A stretch of 64,000 nt of DNA, taken from the NCBI GenBank assembly GCA_016219275.1, contig JACRBM010000088.1:1-64000 (forward strand), in the 5' to 3' direction. The position numbers were made by a program, and so were the translations under genes. The notes beneath the pieces are model-generated. The model ran no database searches. It was given only the letters and a program-made list of their open reading frames with translations, and was not told the DNA's origin. Position 1 is the stretch's first letter. Each line of letters opens with the position of its first letter. Source of the DNA: Chloroflexota bacterium (GTDB lineage Bacteria > Chloroflexota > Anaerolineae > UBA4142). Shown one piece after another: positions 51,269-59,962 of the stretch.

Positions 51269-51421
51269 TTGACATTCACCCGGTTTGGCTATAGATTGTG
51301 CGACACTTGATTGATGAATGGGACTGCTGGTGGTCCGCGATGACAGATAATTTGATTCGACGAACAGGCGTCTGGTTCGGTCGCTCATCGGAAACCCGCT
51401 CGCTACGCGGAAACGGGTTTC
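51269..51421 (+). promoter_or_regulatory. Possible promoter and leader hairpin upstream of the hybrid kinase
   Basis: TTGACA (51269-51274) with TAGATT (51292-51297) at 17 bases is a fair promoter. Further on GAAACCCG (51391-51398) and CGGGTTTC (51414-51421) form an 8-bp stem ending 19 bases before the ATG. Nothing else is evident in 51257-51440. Confidence 0.45.
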
Positions 51422-51440
51422 GTCAGTATTCACGCGTGGC

Positions 51441-54400
51441 ATGGTGACGATGAGCGCACCGGCAACCCCTCCCATGTCCCCGGCGCGTCTCCTCTTCCGC
51501 CCGGCGATTGGCTTGATGAATCGCTTGGCATTCCCACAAAAATTTGCGCTGATCAGTTTGCTTTTTGCTTTGCCGCTCGCGCTGGCGCTCGTCCTGTTCA
51601 TTCGCCAGGTCAACGCGAATATCGAGTTCGCGCAAAAAGAGCAACGCGGCGCGCTGTACTTGCGCGCCGCGCAAGCGATGTATCTCAGCGCGTTGCAAGG
51701 CGCGGTCCGCGAACAAGATTTCCTCAACGGCAAAACCTCCCGCGCTGAATTGGAACGCGTGCGCGCCGAGATTGATCAGAACTTGGACGCGTTGAGCCAG
51801 GTCGAAGCGTTGTACAGCGCCGACCTCGACACGGCGGACAAGTTCCACGCCGTCCTCGCCGATCTGCAAGCGATTCGCGCGCGCGAGATCAGTCCGCAAA
51901 CCGGCGGCGATGATTTGATGTACCGCTTGATTGGCGACACGCGCGCGCTGATGACGAGCGTCGTCAACACGTCCAACCTCGCTTTCGATCCTATGCTCGA
52001 CAGCCACTATGTGATTGACGCGGTGATCGTCAAACTGCCGGAAGGTCAAGACCTGATCTCGCAACTCATCGCACTCGATATTCCGACGATGGCGCAGGAA
52101 GGGTCAGCCGCCGGACTCGCGCGCACTTCGACCTTGAGCGGATTGTTGCAATCGAACACGTCGGCGATGCGCAACGCGTTGCAAACCGCGTTCCAACAAT
52201 CGCCGTCGCCCACGCTCCGCCCGGCGATGGAGAAATCGTTGCAGGACACGGTGGATGCGACGAATCGCTTTGTCAATTCCGTCGGGCGCATTTGGAGTTT
52301 GCAAAATTCCGGCGCAACCCCTTCGGACGAATATCGCAACGCCGGGTTGGTCGCGCTGAATGTCGGCGCGCGTTTTTGGAGCGCGGGCATTACCGAATTG
52401 GATGGTTTGCTCCAGAGTCGCATTGACACGCTGAGTCAACAACGCACGCTCGCGCTCGCGCTCACGGCGGCGATGCTCGCGCTTGTCGCGTACCTCTGGG
52501 TCGGCTTTTATCTCGCGGTGATGCGCACCGTGTCGAGTCTCGACGCGGCGTCGCGCCGCATGGCGAGCGGCGAACTGGACGAGACGGTCAACCTCGACAC
52601 GCGCGATGAACTGGGGCGCATCGTCGCCGCGTTCAACCACATCGCGTCCGCGCTCGTGTCCGCGTCCCAGTATCGCCAAGCGATTGTGGACAGCGCGCCG
52701 GACGGTATCATCACGACCGATGAAACCGGCGCGCTCGTTTCGTTCAATCCCGCCGCCGAAACGATCTTCGGGTACACCGCATCCCAGGTCATCGGCAAAA
52801 AAGTGAATCTGCTCGTACCCGCCGCCAATGACGAAATGTTCGCGTCACTCAGCCAGGGTTTTCGCATGGGGCGCAATCGCCGCGAGACGACGGGCACGCG
52901 TCAAGATGGTTCGTCCTTTCCGCTCGACCTCGCGGTGACCGAAGCGCACTATGGCAATCAGCATTTGTACATCGCGTTGATGCGCGATATTACCGAACGC
53001 AAACGCGTGATGATCGAGTTGCAGCAAGCCAAGGACGTTGCCGAAGCCGCGAACGAATCCAAGGGCGCGTTTCTGGCGAACGTGAGTCACGAACTCCGCA
53101 CGCCGCTCACGTCGGTGCTTGGTTTCGCGCGCATCATCCAAAAACGCTTGGACGAAAGCATCTTTCCGCGCGTGCCCATGGACGACCGCAAGACCGACCG
53201 CGCGATTACGCAAGTGCGCGAAAATCTCGGCATCATTTTATCGGAGGGCGAGCGCCTGACCGCGCTCATCAACAACGTGCTCGACCTTGCCAAGATCGAA
53301 GCCGGCAAAATCGAATGGCACATGCAATCGGTCGCGATCAAAGACGTGGTCGAACGCGCGACGACGGCGACGGCATCCCTCTTCGAGATCAAGCCGGTGC
53401 AGCTGGTCGCCCAGATTGAAGCGGATTTGCCGGCGGTGAGCGGCGACCGTGACCGCTTGATCCAGGTCGTCATCAATCTCATTTCGAACGCGGTCAAGTT
53501 CACCGAACGCGGAACGGTAACATGCCGCGCGCAACGCGAGGGTGATAACGTCGTCGTCAGCGTGACGGACAGCGGCATTGGCATTGACCCCAAAGATCAC
53601 GGCAAGGTGTTCGAGCAATTCGTCCAGGTCGGCGACACGTTGACGAACAAGCCGATGGGCACCGGTTTGGGCTTGCCGATTTGCAAACAAATCGTCGAGC
53701 ATCACGGCGGACGCATCTGGGTCGAGAGTGAACTGGGCAAGGGGAGCACTTTTTCGTTCACCTTGCCGATTCCCGCGCAAGTACCAGAGATGCCGCCGGT
53801 CGAGCCATTTGTGACGACGATGCTCAACATGGATTTACTCGTCGCGCAACTCCGCGCACACATCGAAAGCGCGACGAGCGTCGAGAACAACGGGCAACGC
53901 AACGTCCTCGTCGTGGACGACGACAAGAGCATTCGCGAATTGTTGCGGCAAGAACTCGAAGGCGCGGGCTATCGCGTGTGCGAAGCGCGCGATGGACGCG
54001 AAGCGTTGGCGCAGGTCAAGCGCGAACGCCCGGACTTGATCGTGCTCGATGTGATGATGCCGGAGTTGAGCGGGTTTGACGTGGCGGCGGTTTTGCGGAA
54101 CGACCCGCAAACGTTCAACATTCCAATCGTGATGCTTTCGATTTTACACGATCCCGAACGCGGCTATCGGTTAGGCGTGGATCGGTATTTCACCAAACCG
54201 ATGGACATCAAGATCCTGCTCGGCGAAATCGGCGCGTTACTCGCGCAACGCGTCTCGAAGAAAAAAGTGCTCGTCGTGGATGAAGACGCCGCGACGATTC
54301 AAGTCTTGACCGACGCGCTCACCTCCCAGGGGTACACCGTCGTCGCCGCGCTCAACGGCGAAGAAGGCATCGCGAAAGCGGTCGCGGATCAACCCGACAT

Positions 54401-54500
54401 GGTCATCGCGCGGTCGGTGCTTTCCGAAAAACACAACCTCGTCAAGACGTTGCGGTTTGAAAAGGGACTCGAAAAAGTTTTCTTTTTGTTATTCCAGTGA
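51441..54500 (+). CDS. Hybrid sensor histidine kinase with receiver and pseudo-receiver domains
   Basis: A 1019-residue membrane kinase. TM1 about 33-55, a large helical sensor about 56-343, TM2 about 344-368, HAMP about 369-420, PAS about 421-533, then HisKA with [11 protein letters not shown] (His550) and HATPase with [21 protein letters not shown] and [19 protein letters not shown] receiver follows with Asp870 in [11 protein letters not shown] final receiver-like domain (about 945-1019) has VIARSVL where the phosphorylated Asp should be and is truncated, so it is probably a pseudo-receiver. Phosphate may pass to the CheY-like regulator encoded next. ATG 51450 is an alternative start. Confidence 0.92.
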   Translation: MVTMSAPATPPMSPARLLFRPAIGLMNRLAFPQKFALISLLFALPLALALVLFIRQVNANIEFAQKEQRGALYLRAAQAMYLSALQGAVREQDFLNGKTSRAELERVRAEIDQNLDALSQVEALYSADLDTADKFHAVLADLQAIRAREISPQTGGDDLMYRLIGDTRALMTSVVNTSNLAFDPMLDSHYVIDAVIVKLPEGQDLISQLIALDIPTMAQEGSAAGLARTSTLSGLLQSNTSAMRNALQTAFQQSPSPTLRPAMEKSLQDTVDATNRFVNSVGRIWSLQNSGATPSDEYRNAGLVALNVGARFWSAGITELDGLLQSRIDTLSQQRTLALALTAAMLALVAYLWVGFYLAVMRTVSSLDAASRRMASGELDETVNLDTRDELGRIVAAFNHIASALVSASQYRQAIVDSAPDGIITTDETGALVSFNPAAETIFGYTASQVIGKKVNLLVPAANDEMFASLSQGFRMGRNRRETTGTRQDGSSFPLDLAVTEAHYGNQHLYIALMRDITERKRVMIELQQAKDVAEAANESKGAFLANVSHELRTPLTSVLGFARIIQKRLDESIFPRVPMDDRKTDRAITQVRENLGIILSEGERLTALINNVLDLAKIEAGKIEWHMQSVAIKDVVERATTATASLFEIKPVQLVAQIEADLPAVSGDRDRLIQVVINLISNAVKFTERGTVTCRAQREGDNVVVSVTDSGIGIDPKDHGKVFEQFVQVGDTLTNKPMGTGLGLPICKQIVEHHGGRIWVESELGKGSTFSFTLPIPAQVPEMPPVEPFVTTMLNMDLLVAQLRAHIESATSVENNGQRNVLVVDDDKSIRELLRQELEGAGYRVCEARDGREALAQVKRERPDLIVLDVMMPELSGFDVAAVLRNDPQTFNIPIVMLSILHDPERGYRLGVDRYFTKPMDIKILLGEIGALLAQRVSKKKVLVVDEDAATIQVLTDALTSQGYTVVAALNGEEGIAKAVADQPDMVIARSVLSEKHNLVKTLRFEKGLEKVFFLLFQ

Positions 54501-54626
54501 TTGCGGATGGCGAATGGCGAATAGCAGATGGCAGATAGTGAATCGCGAAACCTTTCGCTCCGAGAAAAAAAGAATCCAGGTTTCTCGGAGAAACCTGGAT
54601 TCTGACGAAGGTGCTGAAGGAGAGAC
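54501..54626. other. Repeat-filled gap between kinase and response regulator genes
   Basis: 54505-54537 is an ATGGCGAAT/AGCAGATGGC simple repeat of the ATTCGCCAT family. 54571-54603 is a perfect palindrome: AGAATCCAGGTTTCTC, one central base, and the exact complement. It could end the kinase transcript, although no U-tract follows. AAGGAGAGAC then leads to the regulator start. Confidence 0.75.
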
Positions 54627-55016
54627 GTGAATCAAAAAATTCTCATCGTGGATGATGAGGCGCATATTCGTTTGTTGATCGAGCAGACGCTCGAAGATTT
54701 GCAAGATCACGGCATCGAAATCACAACGGCAGACAATGGCGCGGACGCGCTCGAGCTGATCAAGCGCGAAAAGCCGCGCCTCGTTTTTCTCGATGTGATG
54801 ATGCCGCGCATGAATGGCTTTGACGTGTGCCGTCAGGTCAAGCGCGAACTGGGGATGACCGATGTCTTTATCGTGTTGCTGACCGCCAAGGGTCAGGAGT
54901 TCGACCGCCAGCGCGGCGATCAAGTGGGCGCGGATGTGTACATTACCAAGCCGTTCGATCCAGACGAGTTGCTCGCCCAAGCCCAACACGTGCTGGGACT
55001 GGACGCCCAAGTCTGA
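54627..55016 (+). CDS. Single-domain (CheY-like) response regulator
   Basis: A 129-residue receiver domain without output domain. Acidic pocket DDE (9-11), phosphorylated Asp56 in LVFLDVMMP, Thr in LLTAKG (86-88) and Lys108 in YITKPF. GTG 54627 follows AAGGAGAG. It lies between the hybrid kinase and the SpoIIE-type phosphatase and probably links them by phosphorelay or by binding. Confidence 0.92.
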   Translation: MNQKILIVDDEAHIRLLIEQTLEDLQDHGIEITTADNGADALELIKREKPRLVFLDVMMPRMNGFDVCRQVKRELGMTDVFIVLLTAKGQEFDRQRGDQVGADVYITKPFDPDELLAQAQHVLGLDAQV

Positions 55017-55028
55017 CCTCGAAGTTGA

Positions 55029-56942
55029 ATGACCACTACGGCTCAACCCACTCTGCCGCGTCTGATCACGCGACGCGACGTTGACGCCTTGCTGTCCGCG
55101 TTCGCGCTGCCCTGCGCGCTTGCGCTCCCCGACGGCAAACTCTTTGCGCGTGCCTCGACCTGGTTGCACGATCACATTGATCTGGACGAACGCGATGCGT
55201 ATCGCGTGTATCCGTTGAACGCGAATGGCGTCGCGCTCGGCGCGCTTGCTGTTGCTGGCGATACGACTAACGCGGAACGCGCGTTACACCAAACACTTAT
55301 AGTGTTGCTCGCGCAGGCGCTCGAAAAGCGCGAGGTTGCGAACGAGGCGCTCGAACGTTATCGCGAAATCAACTTGATGTATCGCGTTAGTGAGACGATT
55401 GGTTTGTCGCACGACGCGGACGCGATTCCGCGCCTCGTGCTCGAAGAATCCAAACGCGTGATTCATTCCTCGACCGGCATCGTGCTCATCGGCGAAGAGG
55501 TCAAGGCATCTTTTGGTTCGGACGCGCAAGCAGTCGCGCTGCGCCAAGCCGCGCGCGAGGTGATCGGAACCGACCACGCCGCGATTATCAGCGACACCCA
55601 CGTACCGGAATTCGGCGCGATTTTGTGGACGCCGCTCAAGACCCAGGAACGCGTGCTTGGCGGTATTGTGCTGGGACGCGGCGCGGGCGAACCGATCTTT
55701 TCCGCGAGCGATGAAAAATTATTGATGGCGCTCGCCGGTCAAGCCGCGATCGCGCTGGAGAACGTGTCGCTGCATCACGCCGAACTCGAAAAGGAACGCT
55801 TCCAACGCGAACTGCAACTCGCGTACGACGTGCAGGCAAGTTTGATCCCGCGCGAAACGCCCATTGTGCCGGGCTGGGATTTCGCCGCGTACTGGCAACC
55901 GGCGCGCGAGGTCAGCGGCGATTTCTACGATTTCTTTCCCGTGCCTGCCGGGCAAAGCATCGTCATCGCCGACGTGTCCGACAAAGGGATGCACGCCGCG
56001 CTGTTTATGGCGTTGACGCGCAGCACCGTGCGCGCGAGCACGCTCGCCGCCGAATCGCCAGCAGACGGACTGACGCGCGCGAATCGTTTGCTCTGCGCCG
56101 ATTCGACCGGCGGAATGTTCGTGACGCTGTTTTACGCGCAACTCGATCCGCTGAAAAAGGAAATCACGTACGTCAACGCGGGACACAACCCGCCGCTGGT
56201 GTTGCGCGCGGCGACGCGTGAATTGATCGAATTGCCGCGCACCGGGGTGATGCTGGGTTTTAACGAGGGGATGGAATTCGCGCAAGCGAACGTCGCGCTC
56301 GAACTCGGCGACATGATTTTGTTTTACACCGACGGCGTGACCGAGGCGAACGACGCGTCGGGCGAGCAATTCGGCGAGGAACGCTTGCGCGCGTGGATGC
56401 TCGAACATGCGGACGCGTCGCCCGCCGCGCTGCTCGACGCGCTCAAGCGCGCGCTCGGCGAATTTATCGGGAGCGCCGCGCCCTTCGACGACATCACGGT
56501 TGTGATTGCCAAGCGCGTGCCTGTCACACATCAACGCATCGCCATTCCGGACGCGACGGTCGAATGCGTGCCGCGCTTGCACGAGTTCGTCGAAGCGGCG
56601 TGCGCGGCGGCGGACGCGGACGACGACCTGGCTTTCGCGTTCAAACTCGCGGTCGAAGAAGCGTGCACGAACATCGTCGAGCACGGTTATCGCGCGCGAC
56701 CTGGGATGATCGAATTGGAACTCGATGCGAGCGCGACGCGCATCGTCGTGACGATCACCGATCACGCGCCGCCGTTCGACCCGACCCAGATTCCCGCCCC
56801 CGATCTCCGCGCGGACTGGCAAGCGCGCAAGATCGGCGGATTGGGCTGGTATTTGATTCGCCAGTTGATGGACGACGTGCAGTACGAACCCAGCACCGCG
56901 CGCGGCAATGTGCTGACGCTCGTCAAGCAGAGAAGGATGTGA
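55029..56942 (+). CDS. GAF - SpoIIE/PP2C phosphatase - RsbW-like kinase fusion
   Basis: A 637-residue cytosolic protein. An N-terminal region with a helix (about 85-125) leads into a GAF-like domain (about 130-250), a coiled linker (ELEKERFQRELQLAYDVQAS), a SpoIIE phosphatase (about 275-510; SGDFYDFFPV, IADVSDKGMHAALFMA, YVNAGHNPPLVL and FDDITVVIAK hold metal-binding Asp residues) and a C-terminal HATPase_c_2 anti-sigma-type domain (about 520-637; KLAVEEACTNIVEHGY, GGLGWYLIRQLMD). Phosphatase and kinase of a partner-switching pathway are thus in one chain. No STAS antagonist or sigma factor lies in the window. Confidence 0.92.
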   Translation: MTTTAQPTLPRLITRRDVDALLSAFALPCALALPDGKLFARASTWLHDHIDLDERDAYRVYPLNANGVALGALAVAGDTTNAERALHQTLIVLLAQALEKREVANEALERYREINLMYRVSETIGLSHDADAIPRLVLEESKRVIHSSTGIVLIGEEVKASFGSDAQAVALRQAAREVIGTDHAAIISDTHVPEFGAILWTPLKTQERVLGGIVLGRGAGEPIFSASDEKLLMALAGQAAIALENVSLHHAELEKERFQRELQLAYDVQASLIPRETPIVPGWDFAAYWQPAREVSGDFYDFFPVPAGQSIVIADVSDKGMHAALFMALTRSTVRASTLAAESPADGLTRANRLLCADSTGGMFVTLFYAQLDPLKKEITYVNAGHNPPLVLRAATRELIELPRTGVMLGFNEGMEFAQANVALELGDMILFYTDGVTEANDASGEQFGEERLRAWMLEHADASPAALLDALKRALGEFIGSAAPFDDITVVIAKRVPVTHQRIAIPDATVECVPRLHEFVEAACAAADADDDLAFAFKLAVEEACTNIVEHGYRARPGMIELELDASATRIVVTITDHAPPFDPTQIPAPDLRADWQARKIGGLGWYLIRQLMDDVQYEPSTARGNVLTLVKQRRM

Positions 56943-56958
56943 GAAAGGGTTTTGTCTT

Positions 56959-57044
56959 TGTCATTTCGACGAGCCGCGAAGCGTTTGCGAGGAGAAATCT
57001 CTGTTCACACAGGAAAAAGATTTCTCGCTCCGCTCGAAATGACA
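56959..57044. repeat. Nested palindromic repeat, TGTCATTTCGA family, between convergent genes
   Basis: Outer arms TGTCATTTCGA (56959-56969) and TCGAAATGACA (57034-57044) are exact complements; inner arms AGAAATCT (56993-57000) and AGATTTCT (57019-57026). It may also serve as a two-way terminator. Related in plan to the TGTCATTGCGAG elements at 15934 and 61564. Confidence 0.88.
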
Positions 57045-57074
57045 GACTGAGTATTGCGTCCGGCAATCGGTCGT

Positions 57075-57992
57075 CTACGAATCCTTGAACAAATCGTCCA
57101 GCCCGGTCTGCCACACATCGTCGAGCGGCATAAACGAAAGTTCCTCGAATTCCTCGGCGGCTTTGCGTAAAAACTCCCGGACGTTCGCGTCCGGCATTTT
57201 GTTTTCCAGCGTGTCAATCTGCTCGCCGACCGAGCGCACGAGTTCGCGGCTTTTCGTTTCGAGATTGCTCAGGTCGAGACCCAGTTTGCACATGTAATCC
57301 ACGCGCCGCATAATGTCGTACCACGCCTTCCAATCCTGCTCGACCGACAACCCTTTGAGCATCGGCGAAAGTTGCGAGAGATCGTACATCGGCACGAACG
57401 CGTACATCGAAATATATTCGAGTTCGAGTTGCTCGGCGCGATCCACCAAGTACGAGCCGATGCTGACGCCGCCTTCGTAATTCGAAAAGCGCACCGCGTA
57501 TTCTTTCAACTCGTCTTTCAAGCGCGGCAAACTGTACGTGCACGAGACCTGACGATCCTTGTCGTACGGCACGCCGGCATATACGCCGCCAAAACTGATC
57601 ACGCGCCGCGCGCGCAACTCGCGCGCAATCGTAAAGAACACGTCGGCGTAGCGTTCCGCGTTCAGGTGCGGTTCCTCGCCGGTAAAAATCACCAACCCTT
57701 TGTGCGCGCTGCCCGAATAGAAAATTTGGTTCTCGTGCCGCTGCAACTCTTTGCGATAGCCGTCGGCAAGTTTGATTTCCGGACGCAAAAAATCTTGCGT
57801 GCCGGGAACCTGAAACAAGTAAAACGACTCGGGGAGAATTCTGCCGATTTTGCGCGCGCCGGTCTGTTCGATCAAATAGTTCGGCAACGCCGACGACACC
57901 GAGCCAGCATCCGCCCACTGCCGCCAACCGGCGAGCATATACACTTCGTCCGCGCGTGGCTTTTCCAAAAGTTCGAGCGTCTCGTTAATCAC
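57075..57992 (-). CDS. PAC2 (proteasome assembly chaperone) family protein
   Basis: A 305-residue soluble protein. YMLAGWRQWADAGSVSSALP, GLVIFTGEEPHLNAERYADV and ISFGGVYAGVPYDKDRQVSC follow the PAC2/DUF75 pattern known from Actinobacteria and Chloroflexota. The biochemical role in bacteria is unclear. GTG 57992 follows AGGTGA. The gene has its own promoter and no partner; no proteasome gene is in the window. Confidence 0.85.
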   Translation of the reverse strand: MINETLELLEKPRADEVYMLAGWRQWADAGSVSSALPNYLIEQTGARKIGRILPESFYLFQVPGTQDFLRPEIKLADGYRKELQRHENQIFYSGSAHKGLVIFTGEEPHLNAERYADVFFTIARELRARRVISFGGVYAGVPYDKDRQVSCTYSLPRLKDELKEYAVRFSNYEGGVSIGSYLVDRAEQLELEYISMYAFVPMYDLSQLSPMLKGLSVEQDWKAWYDIMRRVDYMCKLGLDLSNLETKSRELVRSVGEQIDTLENKMPDANVREFLRKAAEEFEELSFMPLDDVWQTGLDDLFKDS

Positions 57993-58011
57993 GGTTCACC
58001 TCGTGACTGTA

Positions 58012-58039
58012 AGTATACCAACCTTGTCGCTCAAGTCAA
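58012..58039 (-). promoter_or_regulatory. Promoter of the PAC2-family gene
   Basis: TTGACT (58039-58034), 16 bases, TATACT (58017-58012) on the minus strand, with the start expected about 13 bases before the GTG. Confidence 0.7.
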
Positions 58040-58041
58040 CC

Positions 58042-58097
58042 ACGCGATTTTTCGCCGAAACAAAAAATCGCGTCGTGTAATTTGTGGCGCGATTTTT
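58042..58097 (-). terminator. Terminator of the haem/peptide-transporter operon
   Basis: On the minus strand AAAAATCGCG (58097-58088) and CGCGATTTTTT (58072-58062) pair around 15 bases, followed by a short T-rich tract. A third copy of the arm (ACGCGATTTTT, 58042-58052) allows an alternative hairpin with 58063-58073. Confidence 0.7.
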
Positions 58098-58121
58098 CCA
58101 TCAGGCAGAAATAATCTGTGT

Positions 58122-59036
58122 TTATCTGTGGTTAGCATTGATTCTCAGGCGCGGGTCGAGCCAATCGCGCAAGCCGTCGCCGAAGAGATTCAGTCCCGCC
58201 GCGGCGAGCGTGATGCTCGCGCCCGGAAAAATCGCAAGCCAGGGCGCGGTCTCCAAGTAATCGCGACCCGACGCGAGCAACGTGCCCCACTCGGGCGTGG
58301 GCAGCTGCGCGCCCAGCCCGACGAAACTCAGCGCGCCGGCGGACAAGACAAGCACGCTAGCGCGCAAGGTCGCCATCACGATGAGCGGCGACGCGAGATT
58401 CGGCAAGATGTGGCGCACGAGGATGCGCCGCTCTGGCACGCCGACCGCTTCGGCGGCTTGTACATACAACATGCGCCGCGCGCACATCGTTGCGCCGCGC
58501 GTCACGCGATAAAACCCCGGCACGCCGACGATCCCCAACGCGAGCACGCAATTTTCGAGCGATGGTCCCAGGCGCGCGACGATGACCAACGCGAGAAGCA
58601 ACCCAGGAAAGGCGAGCCATACATCCAGCGCGCGCGAAATGATTTGGTCAGTCCAGCCGCCGCGATAACCGGCGACCAGTCCCAGTGCGATGCCGATGAA
58701 CGCGCTGATCGCCACGCCTATCGTCGCGATGCCAACCGCGATCTGCGCGCCGAACAGTACGCGGGTGAACACATCGCGACCGAGCGCATCGGTACCGAAG
58801 AGATGCGCCGCACTCGGCGCGCTCAGTTTTGCGCCGGCGAGAACCTTGTCCGGCGCGTACGGCGCGATGATTGGCGCGAGTGTCGCCGCGAGAATCCACA
58901 GCGCGAGAATCGCGCCGCCGATCCACAAACTCGGCGTGGCGTGACGCGGGCGGGGTTTGCTCGCGGCGTCGTCGTGAATCCTGGGTCGCGTGTGAACATT
59001 CACGCGTCGCGTTGTAAACGTGATCGCCATCGTCAC
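58122..59036 (-). CDS. Dipeptide/oligopeptide-type ABC transporter permease (DppC/OppC family)
   Basis: A 304-residue inner-membrane permease with six helices. HLFGTDALGRDVFTRVLFGA is the family signature; the ATPase-coupling EAA-type loop is AQAAEAVGVPERRILVRHIL-like (QAAEAVGVPERRILVRHILP). Start GTG 59036 (GTGA overlap with the DppB-like gene) or ATG 59030. The last codons (NANHR) and stop come from an ATCTGTGTTTATCTGTGGTT-type repeat. No ATPase gene follows. Confidence 0.9.
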   Translation of the reverse strand: MTMAITFTTRRVNVHTRPRIHDDAASKPRPRHATPSLWIGGAILALWILAATLAPIIAPYAPDKVLAGAKLSAPSAAHLFGTDALGRDVFTRVLFGAQIAVGIATIGVAISAFIGIALGLVAGYRGGWTDQIISRALDVWLAFPGLLLALVIVARLGPSLENCVLALGIVGVPGFYRVTRGATMCARRMLYVQAAEAVGVPERRILVRHILPNLASPLIVMATLRASVLVLSAGALSFVGLGAQLPTPEWGTLLASGRDYLETAPWLAIFPGASITLAAAGLNLFGDGLRDWLDPRLRINANHR

Positions 59037-59962
59037 ACCGCCGCGTGCGCGACTTGCGGGTCGAGCCAACCCTGCGCGAGGTCAACGAGCAAATTGATCG
59101 CGAGATAAATCGCGGCGACGGTCAGCGTCGCGCCGAGCACGACCGGCGCATCGCGATCAAAGATGGCTTGCACCGTCAAGCGTCCGAGACCCGGCAACGC
59201 GAAAATCGTTTCGACGATGAACGCGCCGCCAAGCAAATGACCCAGGTGCAAGCCGACGACCGTGACGACCGGAATCAAACTGTTTCGCAGTGTGTGGCGC
59301 GTCAGCACGTCGCGCGGGGCGATGCCTTTGGCGTGCGCGGTGCGAACGAAATCCGCGCCCAGCACATCGAGCAAACTCACGCGCACGAGTCGCGCAATCA
59401 CCGCGCCGGTGGGCAACGCGAGTGTCGTCGCGGGCAAAACCAAATGCCAGGGCGTTTCCGCGCCGACGACGGGAAGCCAACGCAGTTTGAGCGAGAACAA
59501 CAACATCAGCATCAATGCGCTCCAAAACGTCGGCACGGCGAGCATGAATGCCGCGCCGCTCATCAGCCCGGTATCGAGCCACGACCCGCCCCGCATCGCC
59601 GCGAGCGTGCCCATCGTCATGCCAAGGATGATGGCGAGGAACGTCGCGGTGAACGCGAGTATGAGCGTGTACGGCAAACGTTCCAACACGAGTGCGCCGA
59701 CCGCGCGCCGACTGACGAGCGAGCGACCCAGGTCGCCGCGCGTAAACACCTGGGTCGCAAACGTGGCATAGCGCGTGAACAATGATTGGTCGAGACCCAG
59801 CTCGGCGCGCACGGCTTGCAATTGCGCGCGCGACGCGTTCTCGCCGACGAGCGCGCTCGCGGCGTCGCCTGGCGTCGCATCGAGCGCCCAGAACGTGACG
59901 AGACTGACGACGACGAGCGTCACGAACGTGCTCGCCAATCGTCGCGCCAAATGCCGCGTCAT
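59033..59962 (-). CDS. Dipeptide/oligopeptide-type ABC transporter permease (DppB/OppB family)
   Basis: A 309-residue permease. RHLARRLASTFVTLVVVSLV opens it, GDAASALVGENASRAQLQAV is the conserved outer loop, and DFVRTAHAKGIAPRDVLTRH is the EAA-type coupling loop. ATG 59962 overlaps the binding-protein stop as ATGA. Substrates of this family include peptides, nickel, 5-aminolevulinate and haem. Confidence 0.92.
   Translation of the reverse strand: MTRHLARRLASTFVTLVVVSLVTFWALDATPGDAASALVGENASRAQLQAVRAELGLDQSLFTRYATFATQVFTRGDLGRSLVSRRAVGALVLERLPYTLILAFTATFLAIILGMTMGTLAAMRGGSWLDTGLMSGAAFMLAVPTFWSALMLMLLFSLKLRWLPVVGAETPWHLVLPATTLALPTGAVIARLVRVSLLDVLGADFVRTAHAKGIAPRDVLTRHTLRNSLIPVVTVVGLHLGHLLGGAFIVETIFALPGLGRLTVQAIFDRDAPVVLGATLTVAAIYLAINLLVDLAQGWLDPQVAHAAV

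Noticed and set aside
57372-59108. A 578-codon plus-strand frame opposite the PAC2 and DppC-like genes
   Set aside because: It crosses a terminator and a promoter, is Arg/His-rich, and shows no family motif.
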